DNA from: Pilimelia columellifera
Lineage (GTDB): Bacteria; Actinomycetota; Actinomycetes; Mycobacteriales; Micromonosporaceae
DNA length: 64,000 nt
Direction: 5' to 3'
NCBI RefSeq assembly: GCF_039532605.1
Contig: NZ_BAAARY010000005.1
Span: forward strand, 186,001 to 250,000
Positions 36,519 to 44,229 of the stretch are shown here, piece by piece. The translations under genes were made by a program, and so were the position numbers. Within the stretch, counting starts at the first letter, position 1; each line of letters begins with the position of its first letter. The notes under the pieces were generated by a model that saw only the letters and a list, made by a program, of their open reading frames with translations, made no database searches and was not told where the DNA came from.

Positions 36519-37235
36519 TCAGTGGCCGCCCTCGTCCGGGCCGCCGGTCTGACGCGGGAGCGGCGTCAGTGGCGTCGACACGGTGGCGTCCACGTCGATC
36601 ACCAGGCCGTTGGAGAAGTCGAATCGCAGCGGCACGCCCATACCGCCCTTGAGCGCTGCCGACAATCCGACGACCTGGAGGAACGACTCCTGTCCTGGCC
36701 GCAGCGCCAGCGTCCCGGCGACCGGGACGCTCAACTGGGCCTCATCCCCGGCGGGCTTGGCCGTGCCACCGGCCGGGCTCGCTGACGGCCTCGCCGCCGA
36801 CGGCGTGGCGATCGGCGACGCTGAGGCGGCGGCGTCACCGGTCTTGCCCGCGCTGTGCCTGGCGGCCGCGGCGGCCGCGTCCCTGCCCTGTACGAGGGTG
36901 ACGGATTCGGCGCCGACGAGGTGCGCCAGCCCGGTGTCCGGGCGGACGCTCGCCCGGACGGTGACCGGCGCTGTCGTGTCGTTGAACAGGCTGAGCGACA
37001 GCGGGGCCGTTCCGCCCTTGGGGTACCCGTGGCTGTCGAAGACGATGACAGCGTCCCGGACTGACACGACTCCGCCGTCAGGCAGCGACGCGGACGCGTT
37101 GACCCCGGCCACCGACGGCCTCTTCTTCGCGGTCTCGGCGATCTGCCCGGCCGAGCAGCCGGATACCAGCAGGCTGGCGGTCAGCGCCGCGCCGGCGAGC
37201 AGCGCGGCCCCCCGGCGGTTGGTCGAGCGCGTCAC
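36519..37235 (-). CDS. Secreted lipoprotein, LpqE-like
   Basis: A 238-residue lipoprotein with a basic start MTRSTNRRG, a hydrophobic stretch and the lipobox LLVSGC, so Cys27 should be lipidated. The mature part is an immunoglobulin-like or cupredoxin-like beta domain (VSVRDAVIVFDSHGYPKGGTA, LSLFNDTTAPVTVRASV) split by an Ala/Ser/Pro-rich insertion, ending GLVIDVDATV. The position immediately before radA matches lpqE (Rv3584) in mycobacteria, and the domain resembles copper-chaperone-like lipoproteins, but no Met/His copper motif is visible. GTG start with GGAGG upstream. Confidence 0.8.
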   Translation of the reverse strand: MTRSTNRRGAALLAGAALTASLLVSGCSAGQIAETAKKRPSVAGVNASASLPDGGVVSVRDAVIVFDSHGYPKGGTAPLSLSLFNDTTAPVTVRASVRPDTGLAHLVGAESVTLVQGRDAAAAAARHSAGKTGDAAASASPIATPSAARPSASPAGGTAKPAGDEAQLSVPVAGTLALRPGQESFLQVVGLSAALKGGMGVPLRFDFSNGLVIDVDATVSTPLTPLPRQTGGPDEGGH

Positions 37236-37370
37236 GGCGGTCCTCCCTTGAACCCATTCAGTGCCCTTGAAGCCGTCAGCGGGCCCTGGGCGCCCGTCAG
37301 CGGGCGCACCGCGTCCAGCCTAGTGGGCGGACCGTCCCGCTCTGCGTGGACCCGCCAGGCCGCCAGCGCC

Positions 37371-38225
37371 TCACCCGCGTAGCGCCGCGACCTCGCCCAC
37401 GAGCAGCGCCACATCGACGACAGCCAGAGCCATGACCGCCCGGAACGCGGTGACCCGTCGCCGGCCCAGCCGGTGTGCCCGACGGTCGGCCAGCCACCCC
37501 GCAGGCAGCGCAAACAGCGCCGCGGCGGCCGCCGCCAGCGCGGGCCCCGTCGGCGCTCCGGCCGGCCCGAGGACCAGCGAGGCGGTGGCCGCCAGCAACA
37601 GCGCGGCGGCCACCCCCTGACTGCCGGCGACGCCGAGTCGCTGCGGCAGCCCGCGTACGCCGACGCGGGTGTCCTCAGCGAGGTCGGGCAGCGCGTTGGC
37701 GAAGTGCGCGCCGGCGCCGAGCAGGCCGCCGCCGACGATGAGCCACACCGGTGGTGGGATCGGCGCCGGCGCCGAGAGCAACACGAATGTCGGCAACGCG
37801 GCGAAGGACACCAGGTACGGCAGCGCCGAGGCGACCGTGAGTTTGAGCGGCCAGTCGTAGAGCAGCGCGCTGCCCAGCCCGAGGAGCGCGACGGCCGTCG
37901 CCGGCCACGGATGGGTCGTGGCGAGCGCGACCGTGACGAGAGCGGCCACGCCGGCGGCGAGCGCCACAGCCCGCCGGCTGACGTCGCCGACGGCGACCGG
38001 CTTGTCGGCCCGGCGGACCGCCCGGTCCCGCCGGGCGTCGATCGCGTCGTTAGCCCAGCCGACGGCGAGTTGGCTGGCCAGCACCATCGCCGCGACCCTG
38101 ACGGTGGGCCCTGCCGGGTGGCCGACCCCCACCGCGAGCACGGCGGCGACGCAGGTGACCGCGACTGCCGGCGCCGGGTGGCTGGCCTGGATCATCGCCC
38201 GCGTCCATGCCAGCATGTGGGCCAC
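37371..38225 (-). CDS. UbiA-family membrane prenyltransferase
   Basis: A 284-residue aromatic prenyltransferase with about eight membrane segments. It carries both Asp-rich Mg2+-diphosphate sites: the first as NDAIDARRDRAVRRADKP and the second as DLAEDTRVGVRGLPQRLG. The enzyme would attach an isoprenoid to an aromatic ring. It is divergent (81 bp) from methyltransferase, acyl-CoA dehydrogenase and type III polyketide synthase genes, whose product is a likely phenolic acceptor. The combination recalls the alkyl-O-dihydrogeranyl-methoxyhydroquinone (agq) cluster of Actinoplanes missouriensis, from memory. The start is GTG 38225 or ATG 38216, neither with a clear RBS. Confidence 0.85.
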   Translation of the reverse strand: MAHMLAWTRAMIQASHPAPAVAVTCVAAVLAVGVGHPAGPTVRVAAMVLASQLAVGWANDAIDARRDRAVRRADKPVAVGDVSRRAVALAAGVAALVTVALATTHPWPATAVALLGLGSALLYDWPLKLTVASALPYLVSFAALPTFVLLSAPAPIPPPVWLIVGGGLLGAGAHFANALPDLAEDTRVGVRGLPQRLGVAGSQGVAAALLLAATASLVLGPAGAPTGPALAAAAAALFALPAGWLADRRAHRLGRRRVTAFRAVMALAVVDVALLVGEVAALRG

Positions 38226-38305
38226 AGTAGAACGGCGCGTCGGTTCGGCGCCAGATGTCTGCGGGCTCTGTCGCGCGTCGTCGGTTCGTGACAGGCTGTC
38301 GTCCT

Positions 38306-39055
38306 ATGCGGACCCTTACCCGCCGCCCTTCCCTGGAGTCCGGCCTCTCCGACGGCCGCCGCCGCAACGATCCACGTCAGTACGACGCGCACGCGGCTGA
38401 CTGGTGGCGCCGGGGCGGCCCGTTCGCGGTGCTCCGTTGGCTGGCGGCGGCCCGGGCGGCCATGGCGCCCACGCCGCGTCGGGAGGGGGCGGTCCTGGTG
38501 GATGTCGGTTGTGGCGGCGGCCTGCTCGCCCCGTTCCTGCCGCCCGGCTACCTGCACATCGGCGTGGATCTGCGGGCCGCGTCCCTCACGGTGGCCGCCG
38601 GCCATGGGGTGCTGCCGGCGCAGGGCGACGCGGGCGCGTTGCCGCTGGCTTCCGGCTGTGCGGACGTAGTGGTCGCCGGAGAGATCTTCGAGCATGTCAA
38701 CGACCTCGCCGCCGCCGTCGGCGAGTGCTGCCGGCTGCTGCGCCCTGGAGGCCTGCTCATCGTGGACACCCTCAACGACACCTGGCTGAGCCGTACGCTG
38801 ACCGTCACGATCGGCGAACGACTGCCTCGGGTGCCGCGTGGTCTTCACGACCCGTCCCGCTATGTCTCGCCGCGGCTGCTGACCGCACTCTGCGCCCGCC
38901 ACGGTGTCGACCTTCAGGTGACCGGCGCCCGTCCGACCCTCTGGCCGACGCTGCGCTGGTTGGCCAGCGGCGCCGACACCGGCCGGATCGTTCCCAGCCG
39001 CTGGACGACGGTGCTCTACCAGGCGGTCGGCGTGCGATCCGGGGGCCAGGCGTGA
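38306..39055 (+). CDS. SAM-dependent class I methyltransferase (UbiG-like)
   Basis: A 249-residue methyltransferase. The SAM-binding motif I is VDVGCGGGLLAPFL, followed by GVDLRAASL, a post-I ALPLASGCADVVVAGEIFEHV and the RPGGLLIVDTLND strand, close to 3-demethylubiquinol O-methyltransferases. This suggests O-methylation of a phenolic or quinol ring. ATG 38306 is chosen because family similarity begins soon after; the frame also allows ATG 38255. The stop overlaps the next gene in GTGA. It is the first gene of a three-gene operon ending in the polyketide synthase. Confidence 0.82.
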   Translation: MRTLTRRPSLESGLSDGRRRNDPRQYDAHAADWWRRGGPFAVLRWLAAARAAMAPTPRREGAVLVDVGCGGGLLAPFLPPGYLHIGVDLRAASLTVAAGHGVLPAQGDAGALPLASGCADVVVAGEIFEHVNDLAAAVGECCRLLRPGGLLIVDTLNDTWLSRTLTVTIGERLPRVPRGLHDPSRYVSPRLLTALCARHGVDLQVTGARPTLWPTLRWLASGADTGRIVPSRWTTVLYQAVGVRSGGQA

Positions 39056-40209
39056 CCGGCCCGGCGCAGCTCGCCGCGCGGCTGGCGCCCCGGTTCGCGG
39101 CGCGGGCGACCGGCTATGACCAGTCGGGGGCGTTCCCGACGGAGGACTTCGCCGACCTGGCCGCCGCCGGTCTGTTCGGCCTCATGGTCCCGACCCGGCT
39201 CGGGGGGATGGGGGCGGGTTTCGCTGAGTATGTCGAGGTCGCCTACGAGCTGGCCCGCGGCAGCGGGGCGTCGGCGTTGGTGTTCAACATGCACGCCTCG
39301 GCGACTGGCGCCCTGGCCGCGGTCACCGACGGGCTGGCCGAGGATCTGGGCATCCCGGCGGAGGCGTTGGCGGCCCGTGACGATCACCTGGCCGCCGCGG
39401 CGAAGGGCGCCTGGTACGCGGTCGCGATGAGCGAGCGCGGGGTCGGGTCGCGGCTCTCCCAGCTCAACACGGTTTACCGCCGGATCGGCGACGGATTCCA
39501 GATCACCGGCGAGAAGACGTTCTGCTCCGGCGCCGGCCACTGCGACGCCTACCTGGTCGCCGCCCGCAGCGCCGACGATCCGGCGGTCGTCTCGCAGTTT
39601 CTGGTGCCCGCCGACACCCCGGGGCTGACGGTGACGCCGACGTGGGACGCCCTGGGCATGCGCGCCACCTGCTCCCATGATCTGCGACTGGCGGCGACAG
39701 TCCCGTTCCGGACGCTGCTCGGCGGCGTCGAGGGCCTGGCGCTGGCGGTGGCGGGGTCGATGCCGCACTGGATGGTGGCCAGTTACGCGGCGGTCTACGT
39801 CGGGGTGGCCCGGGCGGCGGTCGACGCCGCGGTGGCGCACGTGGGCGATCGACCGGCCGGTCGGCTGCCGGCGGTACGGGCCCGGATCGGCCGGGCCGAC
39901 GCCGCGGTCGCCGCCGCCGGCCAGGTGATCCGACAGGCGGCCCGCCGGGTCGACGCCGCCCCCGATGATCCGGAGACCCGCCGTTGGGTGTGGCGGGCCA
40001 AGCTGCTGGCCGGCGATACCGCGGCCGACGTCGCAGGGTCGATGCTGGCGGCCGCCGGCACGTCCGCGACGCGTCGGGGGAACCCGCTGGAGCGGCTGTT
40101 CCGGGACGCCCGGTGCGGGGCGTTGCAGCCAGCCACCTCGGATGTCTGCGCGGACTGGCTCGGGGTGGCGGCCATGGGCGGCGATCCGGACGCGGCGCAG
40201 CGATGGTGA
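39052..40209 (+). CDS. Acyl-CoA dehydrogenase-like flavoprotein
   Basis: A 385-residue flavoprotein of the acyl-CoA dehydrogenase fold: N-terminal helices (LFGLMVPTRLGGMG), a middle beta domain (AMSERGVGSR, FQITGEKTFCSGAGHCDAYLV, TWDALGMRATCSHDL) and a C-terminal helical bundle (LERLFRDARCGALQPATSD). The usual catalytic Glu region is not obvious. Relatives in this fold include flavin monooxygenases acting on aromatic rings, so in this cluster ring hydroxylation or oxidative decarboxylation of the polyketide phenol is as likely as fatty-acyl dehydrogenation. The GTG start overlaps the methyltransferase stop. It overlaps the polyketide synthase by 7 bp. Confidence 0.75.
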   Translation: MTGPAQLAARLAPRFAARATGYDQSGAFPTEDFADLAAAGLFGLMVPTRLGGMGAGFAEYVEVAYELARGSGASALVFNMHASATGALAAVTDGLAEDLGIPAEALAARDDHLAAAAKGAWYAVAMSERGVGSRLSQLNTVYRRIGDGFQITGEKTFCSGAGHCDAYLVAARSADDPAVVSQFLVPADTPGLTVTPTWDALGMRATCSHDLRLAATVPFRTLLGGVEGLALAVAGSMPHWMVASYAAVYVGVARAAVDAAVAHVGDRPAGRLPAVRARIGRADAAVAAAGQVIRQAARRVDAAPDDPETRRWVWRAKLLAGDTAADVAGSMLAAAGTSATRRGNPLERLFRDARCGALQPATSDVCADWLGVAAMGGDPDAAQRW

Positions 40210-41246
40210 GCCGGATCGCCGGCATCGGCGTCGCGCTGCCTCCGGCGGCTAGTCAGGACGATCTGTGGGAGGGCCATTTCAGTCGGCATTTCGGCGGGGC
40301 GTCCGGTCCGCTCGCCAAGCGGATCTTCGCCAACGCGGGGGTCCGGCGGCGTCAGGCGGCGGTGAGTCCGCTGTTGGAGGACGTCTCCGGCTGGTCCACC
40401 GAGCGACGGATGCGCCGCTACGCCGTGGAGGTCCTGCCGTTGGGGGCGCAGGCGGCGACCCGGGCGATGGCGGCCGCCGCTGTCGCGCCCGCTGACATCG
40501 GCTTGTTCGTGGTCTGTTCCTGCACCGGGTACGCCACTCCTGGGCTGGACACCCTGCTCGCCCGCGACCTCGGTATGTCGCCGGCGGCGCAGCGCCTGTT
40601 CGTCGGGCACATGGGCTGCTACGCGGCAGTGCCCGGCCTGGGCGCTGCGACCGACTTCGTCACCGCGCGCGGACGACCGGCCCTGCTGCTGTGCGCCGAG
40701 CTGACCAGCCTGCACGCCCAACCGGCGACGACCGACACGCAGCAGATCGTGGCCCACGCCCTCTTCTCGGACGCCGCCGCGGCCGCGGTGGTGGCGCCGG
40801 GCCCGGGGCCGGGCTACGCGGTGCTGGATGTCGCGGCCGTCACCGACACGGCGACATCTGAGTTGATGACCTGGACGGTGACCGACCTGGGCTTCCGGAT
40901 GGGCCTTTCGCCACGGGTGCCCGATGTCCTCGCCGCGAACGTCGCTGATCTGGTCACTGACCTGTTGGGCCGTAACGGCCTTGAGGTGGTTGATGTCGAC
41001 GGCTGGGCGGCGCATCCGGGGGGTCCGCGGATCCTCACCGTGGTCCAGGAGCGACTGGGGTTGTCGGCGGAGCTCCTGGCGGCCTCGCGTGGCGTCCTGA
41101 GTGATCACGGCAACTGTTCGTCACCCACCGTGTTGATGATTCTGGAAGCGTTGTGGCGGGGAGAGCGGCCGCCGCGGATCGTGGTGATGTTGGCTTTTGG
41201 GCCTGGCCTGACGCTCTATGCGGCGTTGTTGTCCTGGTCAGACTGA
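40203..41246 (+). CDS. Type III polyketide synthase (alkylresorcinol-type)
   Basis: A 347-residue chalcone-synthase-fold enzyme that condenses a fatty acyl starter with malonyl-CoA units to a resorcinol or resorcylic acid. The catalytic triad is intact: Cys139 in GHMGCYAAVPGL, His271 in GWAAHPGGPRI, Asn304 in SDHGNCSSPTVL. CSCTGYATPGLD and FGPGLTLYAALL are also typical. ATG 40203 begins MVSRIAGIGVALPP and overlaps the previous stop (ATGGTGA). With the methyltransferase, flavoprotein and UbiA gene it forms a compact phenolic-lipid pathway resembling srs and agq operons. The product chain length is unknown. Confidence 0.9.
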   Translation: MVSRIAGIGVALPPAASQDDLWEGHFSRHFGGASGPLAKRIFANAGVRRRQAAVSPLLEDVSGWSTERRMRRYAVEVLPLGAQAATRAMAAAAVAPADIGLFVVCSCTGYATPGLDTLLARDLGMSPAAQRLFVGHMGCYAAVPGLGAATDFVTARGRPALLLCAELTSLHAQPATTDTQQIVAHALFSDAAAAAVVAPGPGPGYAVLDVAAVTDTATSELMTWTVTDLGFRMGLSPRVPDVLAANVADLVTDLLGRNGLEVVDVDGWAAHPGGPRILTVVQERLGLSAELLAASRGVLSDHGNCSSPTVLMILEALWRGERPPRIVVMLAFGPGLTLYAALLSWSD

Positions 41247-41471
41247 GCGGCGCGGGCTGAGCTGGGCGGTTAAGGATGTCGGTTATGTCATGCCCGGCTT
41301 TTCCGTCTTGGCAACTTTTATATGTGTCTAGGTGGCATATCCCTCTGGTGCGACGGTCTCGTGTTCGGTTCGTTACATATGGTGACGAGAATGGTCGATG
41401 GCCTTCTTGTCAAGGTGGAGCAACGCGGCTCACATGTGCTCTGAGCTGCATATACGGCCTGCGTCTCGGCG

Positions 41472-41500
41472 GGACACGCGTCTCGGAGCGTGTTACCCTA
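41472..41500 (+). promoter_or_regulatory. Possible carD promoter
   Basis: GGGACA at 41472-41477 and TACCCT at 41495-41500 are separated by 17 bp and lie 27 bp ahead of the carD ATG. The match to TTGACA/TATAAT is partial, but the spacing and the position in an AT-richer intergenic region (41247-41526) fit a housekeeping promoter. Confidence 0.4.
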
Positions 41501-41526
41501 GACACAGCGAAAGGGGTTTCGAACCT

Positions 41527-42012
41527 ATGGTTTTCAGTGTCGGCGAGACCGTTGTTTACCCCCACCACGGGGCCGCACTCATCGAGGCAATCGAGACCCG
41601 GGTCGTCAAGGGCGAGGAAAAGCTGTACCTCGTCCTCAGGGTCGCCCAAGGCGACCTGACGGTGCGGGTGCCCGCCGAGAACGCCGAGATCGTCGGCGTT
41701 CGTGAGGTCGTGGGCGAGGAAGGCCTGACCGCGGTCTTCGACGTGTTGCGCGCACCCCACACCGAGGAGCCGACCAACTGGTCGCGTCGGTACAAGGCGA
41801 ATCTCGAAAAGCTCGCGTCGGGCAATCCGCTCAAGGTCGCCGAGGTCGTTCGCGACCTGTGGCGTCGTGAGCGTGAGCGCGGGCTGTCGGCCGGTGAGAA
41901 GCGAATGCTCGCGAAGGCCCGCGACATTCTCGTCGGCGAGGTCGCGCTCGCCGAGAAGAGCACCAAGGACGAGGCCGAGATTCTGCTCGACAAGGTTCTC
42001 ACCGAGGCCTGA
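41527..42012 (+). CDS. carD: RNA polymerase-binding transcription factor CarD
   Basis: CarD binds the RNA polymerase beta lobe and stabilises open complexes at rRNA and many other promoters. The 161-residue chain starts MVFSVGETVVYPHHGAA, the RNAP-interaction domain, with KLYLVLRVAQGDLTVRVPAENA next. The C-terminal helical DNA-binding region follows (NWSRRYKANLEKLASG, VRDLWRRERERGLSAGEKRML). The frame is open to 41398 but similarity begins exactly at ATG 41527. It heads the carD-ispD-(surface protein)-ispF group; the carD-ispD-ispF order is the mycobacterial one. Confidence 0.96.
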   Translation: MVFSVGETVVYPHHGAALIEAIETRVVKGEEKLYLVLRVAQGDLTVRVPAENAEIVGVREVVGEEGLTAVFDVLRAPHTEEPTNWSRRYKANLEKLASGNPLKVAEVVRDLWRRERERGLSAGEKRMLAKARDILVGEVALAEKSTKDEAEILLDKVLTEA

Positions 42013-42046
42013 GCGGTCGTTCATCGTCATATCGCGAGACGTTCAC

Positions 42047-42787
42047 ATGACCCGCGACGTCACCACGCCGGATAGCGGCGGCGGTGACGTCGCGGTCGTC
42101 ATTCCGGCGGCGGGCCTCGGTCTGCGGCTGGGCGGCGGCACGCCCAAAGCGCTGCGCGAGATCAACGGGGAGTCGATCCTCCGACGGGCTGTGCGTACGG
42201 CAGCCGCCGCGCCGTCAGTCGCCCTCGTCGCCGTCGCGGCGCCGGCGGACCGGGTTGAGGAGGTCGTCGCGCTGGTGGCCGGCGTTTCCGGGGCGCGCAT
42301 ACGGGTCGTGGCGGGCGGCGCCTCGCGCCAGTCGTCGGTGGCGGCGGCGCTCGCCGCGGTCGTCGAGGCCTTGCCGATTGTTCTCGTGCATGACGCCGCC
42401 CGCGCGCTGGCGCCGGCATCACTGTTCGAGCGGGTCGCTGCCGCGGTCCGCGACGGCGCGGAGGCGGTCGTTCCGGTCCTCCCGGTCGCCGACACGATCA
42501 AGCGGGTGTCGACGCCGGATCGCGTGGCCGGCACCGTCGATCGGGCCGAACTGCGCCGGGTACAGACCCCGCAGGGTTTCGCCGCCTCGCTGTTGCGGAC
42601 CCTGCACGCCGGTGCGGGCGCCGAACTCACCGACGACGCGGGACTTGTCGAGGCGGCCGGCGGCGCGGTGCGGTGCGTTCCCGGTGATGAGTTGGCCTTC
42701 AAAGTCACGACCCCGTTCGACCTGCGGATAGCCCAGGCGCTGGCCGGCGGGACGACACATCCGACGACGGGGCCGCCAGCCGAGTGA
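42047..42787 (+). CDS. ispD: 2-C-methyl-D-erythritol 4-phosphate cytidylyltransferase
   Basis: IspD makes CDP-methylerythritol from MEP and CTP in the non-mevalonate isoprenoid pathway. The 246 residues show the nucleotide-binding loop VVIPAAGLGLRLGGGTPKAL, VVAGGASRQSSV, VLVHDAARAL and the VQTPQGF motif, with TDDAGLVEAAGG at the C-terminal side. ATG 42047 lies 34 bp after carD; the longer frame overlaps carD and is not homologous. Its usual neighbour ispF is separated here by a secreted-protein gene and a hairpin. Confidence 0.94.
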   Translation: MTRDVTTPDSGGGDVAVVIPAAGLGLRLGGGTPKALREINGESILRRAVRTAAAAPSVALVAVAAPADRVEEVVALVAGVSGARIRVVAGGASRQSSVAAALAAVVEALPIVLVHDAARALAPASLFERVAAAVRDGAEAVVPVLPVADTIKRVSTPDRVAGTVDRAELRRVQTPQGFAASLLRTLHAGAGAELTDDAGLVEAAGGAVRCVPGDELAFKVTTPFDLRIAQALAGGTTHPTTGPPAE

Positions 42788-42833
42788 AGCTGCCAGCCGG
42801 CCAAGGCGCGTTGAACGAAAACCTACTTCTGAT

Positions 42834-42873
42834 CCCTTAACGTTCGATCACTTACGCGATCAACCGTTAAGGG
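42834..42873. other. 16-bp inverted repeat covering the ribosome-binding site of the surface-protein gene
   Basis: CCCTTAACGTTCGATC (42834-42849) and GATCAACCGTTAAGGG (42858-42873) are reverse complements except at two positions, with an 8-nt loop. The right arm ends in AAGGG, directly abutting GAGTCCTT and the GTG start at 42881. Folding would bury the Shine-Dalgarno, and as DNA it is also a plausible dimer-binding site. Its AT content stands out locally. Confidence 0.65.
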
Positions 42874-42880
42874 AGTCCTT

Positions 42881-43690
42881 GTGTCAGGGACGGGTTCACT
42901 ATTGTCGCCGCGTTGGTCACTCGCGGCGCTGACGACAGCCGTGGTCGGCCTGGCGGCCTGCCCCGCCAGCGCCGCGCAGGTCGCAGCGCCGATCCCGCCT
43001 GTGGCCACCGGGCGGCCGGCCGCGACGCCGGTGTCGCCAGCGGCTGCCGGGTCGGTCGACGTGTCGGCGAACACCGTCCAGATCAACGGACGGGTCTGGC
43101 ACGACGAGGACGGTGACGGGCGCCAGGGCGACGGCGAGCCGGGCGTCGGGCGTGCGCCTGTCGTCGCGGTGAGCATCGTCGGGGTCTTCGAGCTGAGCCG
43201 TGGCGATGCCCGGTTGCGCCGCGCCCAGGATCGCGCGCGCGAGGCGTTACTCGGCGGCAGTGTCTCCCCCAGCGGGGACGCCGGCGCCGACGACTTCGGC
43301 ATGGACCTGGCCTTCGACGTCACCGGCGATGCTGGACGCTACGAGCTTGCGGTGGACCCCGGGCTGACATTTGTCGCCGTTGGCCTGTTCGCCTTCGGCG
43401 GCCCGGAGGAGCCGCAGTGGACGTTGACCCGCCCCGGCGCCGGCAGCAACCTGCGCAGCGACTCGGACTTCTACCCGGTCGAGGAAGACGGCCCGCCGCT
43501 GCTGGGATTCGCCGCGCCCAGGTTCACCGAGGCTGGGCAGCGCCTTCAGCTCGATGCCGGCTTCCAGCCGCTCCTGGCGGTCACCGGCGGCCGGATCGGT
43601 CCGATCCTGCGTTGGGGGTTGGTGTCAGTGTTGGCTGGCGTCGCCTTGCTGCTGATCGGGCGCCAGTGGCGTCGTAGGCTTCCTGGGTGA
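42881..43690 (+). CDS. Secreted, C-terminally anchored protein with SdrD B-like repeat
   Basis: A 269-residue protein with a signal peptide (about 1-32, ending ACPASAA), a Pro/Ala linker and one calcium-binding-type SD-repeat B domain whose landmark is VWHDEDGDGRQGDGEPGV (72-89). A C-terminal membrane segment (about 240-262) follows, then the basic tail QWRRRLPG. No LPxTG sorting signal is present. Such B domains are stalk-like elements of surface adhesins. The gene lies between ispD and ispF and overlaps ispF by 4 bp, so it is co-transcribed with an isoprenoid enzyme. No functional link is evident. Confidence 0.78.
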   Translation: MSGTGSLLSPRWSLAALTTAVVGLAACPASAAQVAAPIPPVATGRPAATPVSPAAAGSVDVSANTVQINGRVWHDEDGDGRQGDGEPGVGRAPVVAVSIVGVFELSRGDARLRRAQDRAREALLGGSVSPSGDAGADDFGMDLAFDVTGDAGRYELAVDPGLTFVAVGLFAFGGPEEPQWTLTRPGAGSNLRSDSDFYPVEEDGPPLLGFAAPRFTEAGQRLQLDAGFQPLLAVTGGRIGPILRWGLVSVLAGVALLLIGRQWRRRLPG

Positions 43691-44160
43691 TCGTTCCGAG
43701 GGTGGGCCTGGGCACTGATGTGCATGCGTTCGACCCGGGCAGCCCGTGTTGGGTGGCTGGGCTGCTCTGGCCCGGCCAACCGGGTCTGGCCGGGCACTCC
43801 GATGGCGACGTCGCCGCCCACGCGGCCTGCGACGCTCTTCTGTCGGCCGCTGGGCTGGGTGACCTGGGCAGCAACTACGGCACCGACCGTCCAGAGTGGG
43901 CCGGGGCGGCCGGGGTGGCCCTCCTCGGCGAGACGGCCCGTCGGGTTCGCTCCGCCGGCTACGAGATCGGCAACGTGTCGATCCAGGTCGTCGGTGTGCG
44001 ACCCAGGATCGGACAGCGGCGCGACGAGGCCCAGCGGGCCCTGAGCGCGGCGGTGGGCGCCCCGGTGGCCGTGTCCGGGACAACGACGGACGGCCTCGGG
44101 CTGACGGGTCGGGCCGAGGGGCTGGCGGCGATCGCCGTCGCCATGATCGTGGCTCGGTGA
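43687..44160 (+). CDS. ispF: 2-C-methyl-D-erythritol 2,4-cyclodiphosphate synthase
   Basis: IspF cyclises CDP-ME 2-phosphate to MEcPP. The 157 residues show the zinc-binding GLGTDVHAF (Asp and His), the AGHSDGDVAAHA motif with the third ligand, GDLGSNYGTDRPEWAGA, and the substrate loop GTTTDGLGLTGRAEG. GTG 43687 overlaps the preceding stop (GTGA). The trimer acts in the cytoplasm as the next-but-one step after IspD. The usual downstream cysS is not present; a TPR protein follows instead. Confidence 0.94.
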   Translation: MIVPRVGLGTDVHAFDPGSPCWVAGLLWPGQPGLAGHSDGDVAAHAACDALLSAAGLGDLGSNYGTDRPEWAGAAGVALLGETARRVRSAGYEIGNVSIQVVGVRPRIGQRRDEAQRALSAAVGAPVAVSGTTTDGLGLTGRAEGLAAIAVAMIVAR

Positions 44161-44229
44161 GTGGGCGCCGGGCGTCGCTGTCGGAGTGGGGCGAGCGCCG
44201 GCTCCGGTCGGCGCTCTAGGCTGGCGGTG

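Noticed and set aside
41510..41526. GGTTTCGAACC-like sequence before carD resembling a tRNA T-arm
   Set aside because: No acceptor, D-arm or anticodon arm around it; it is part of the carD leader.
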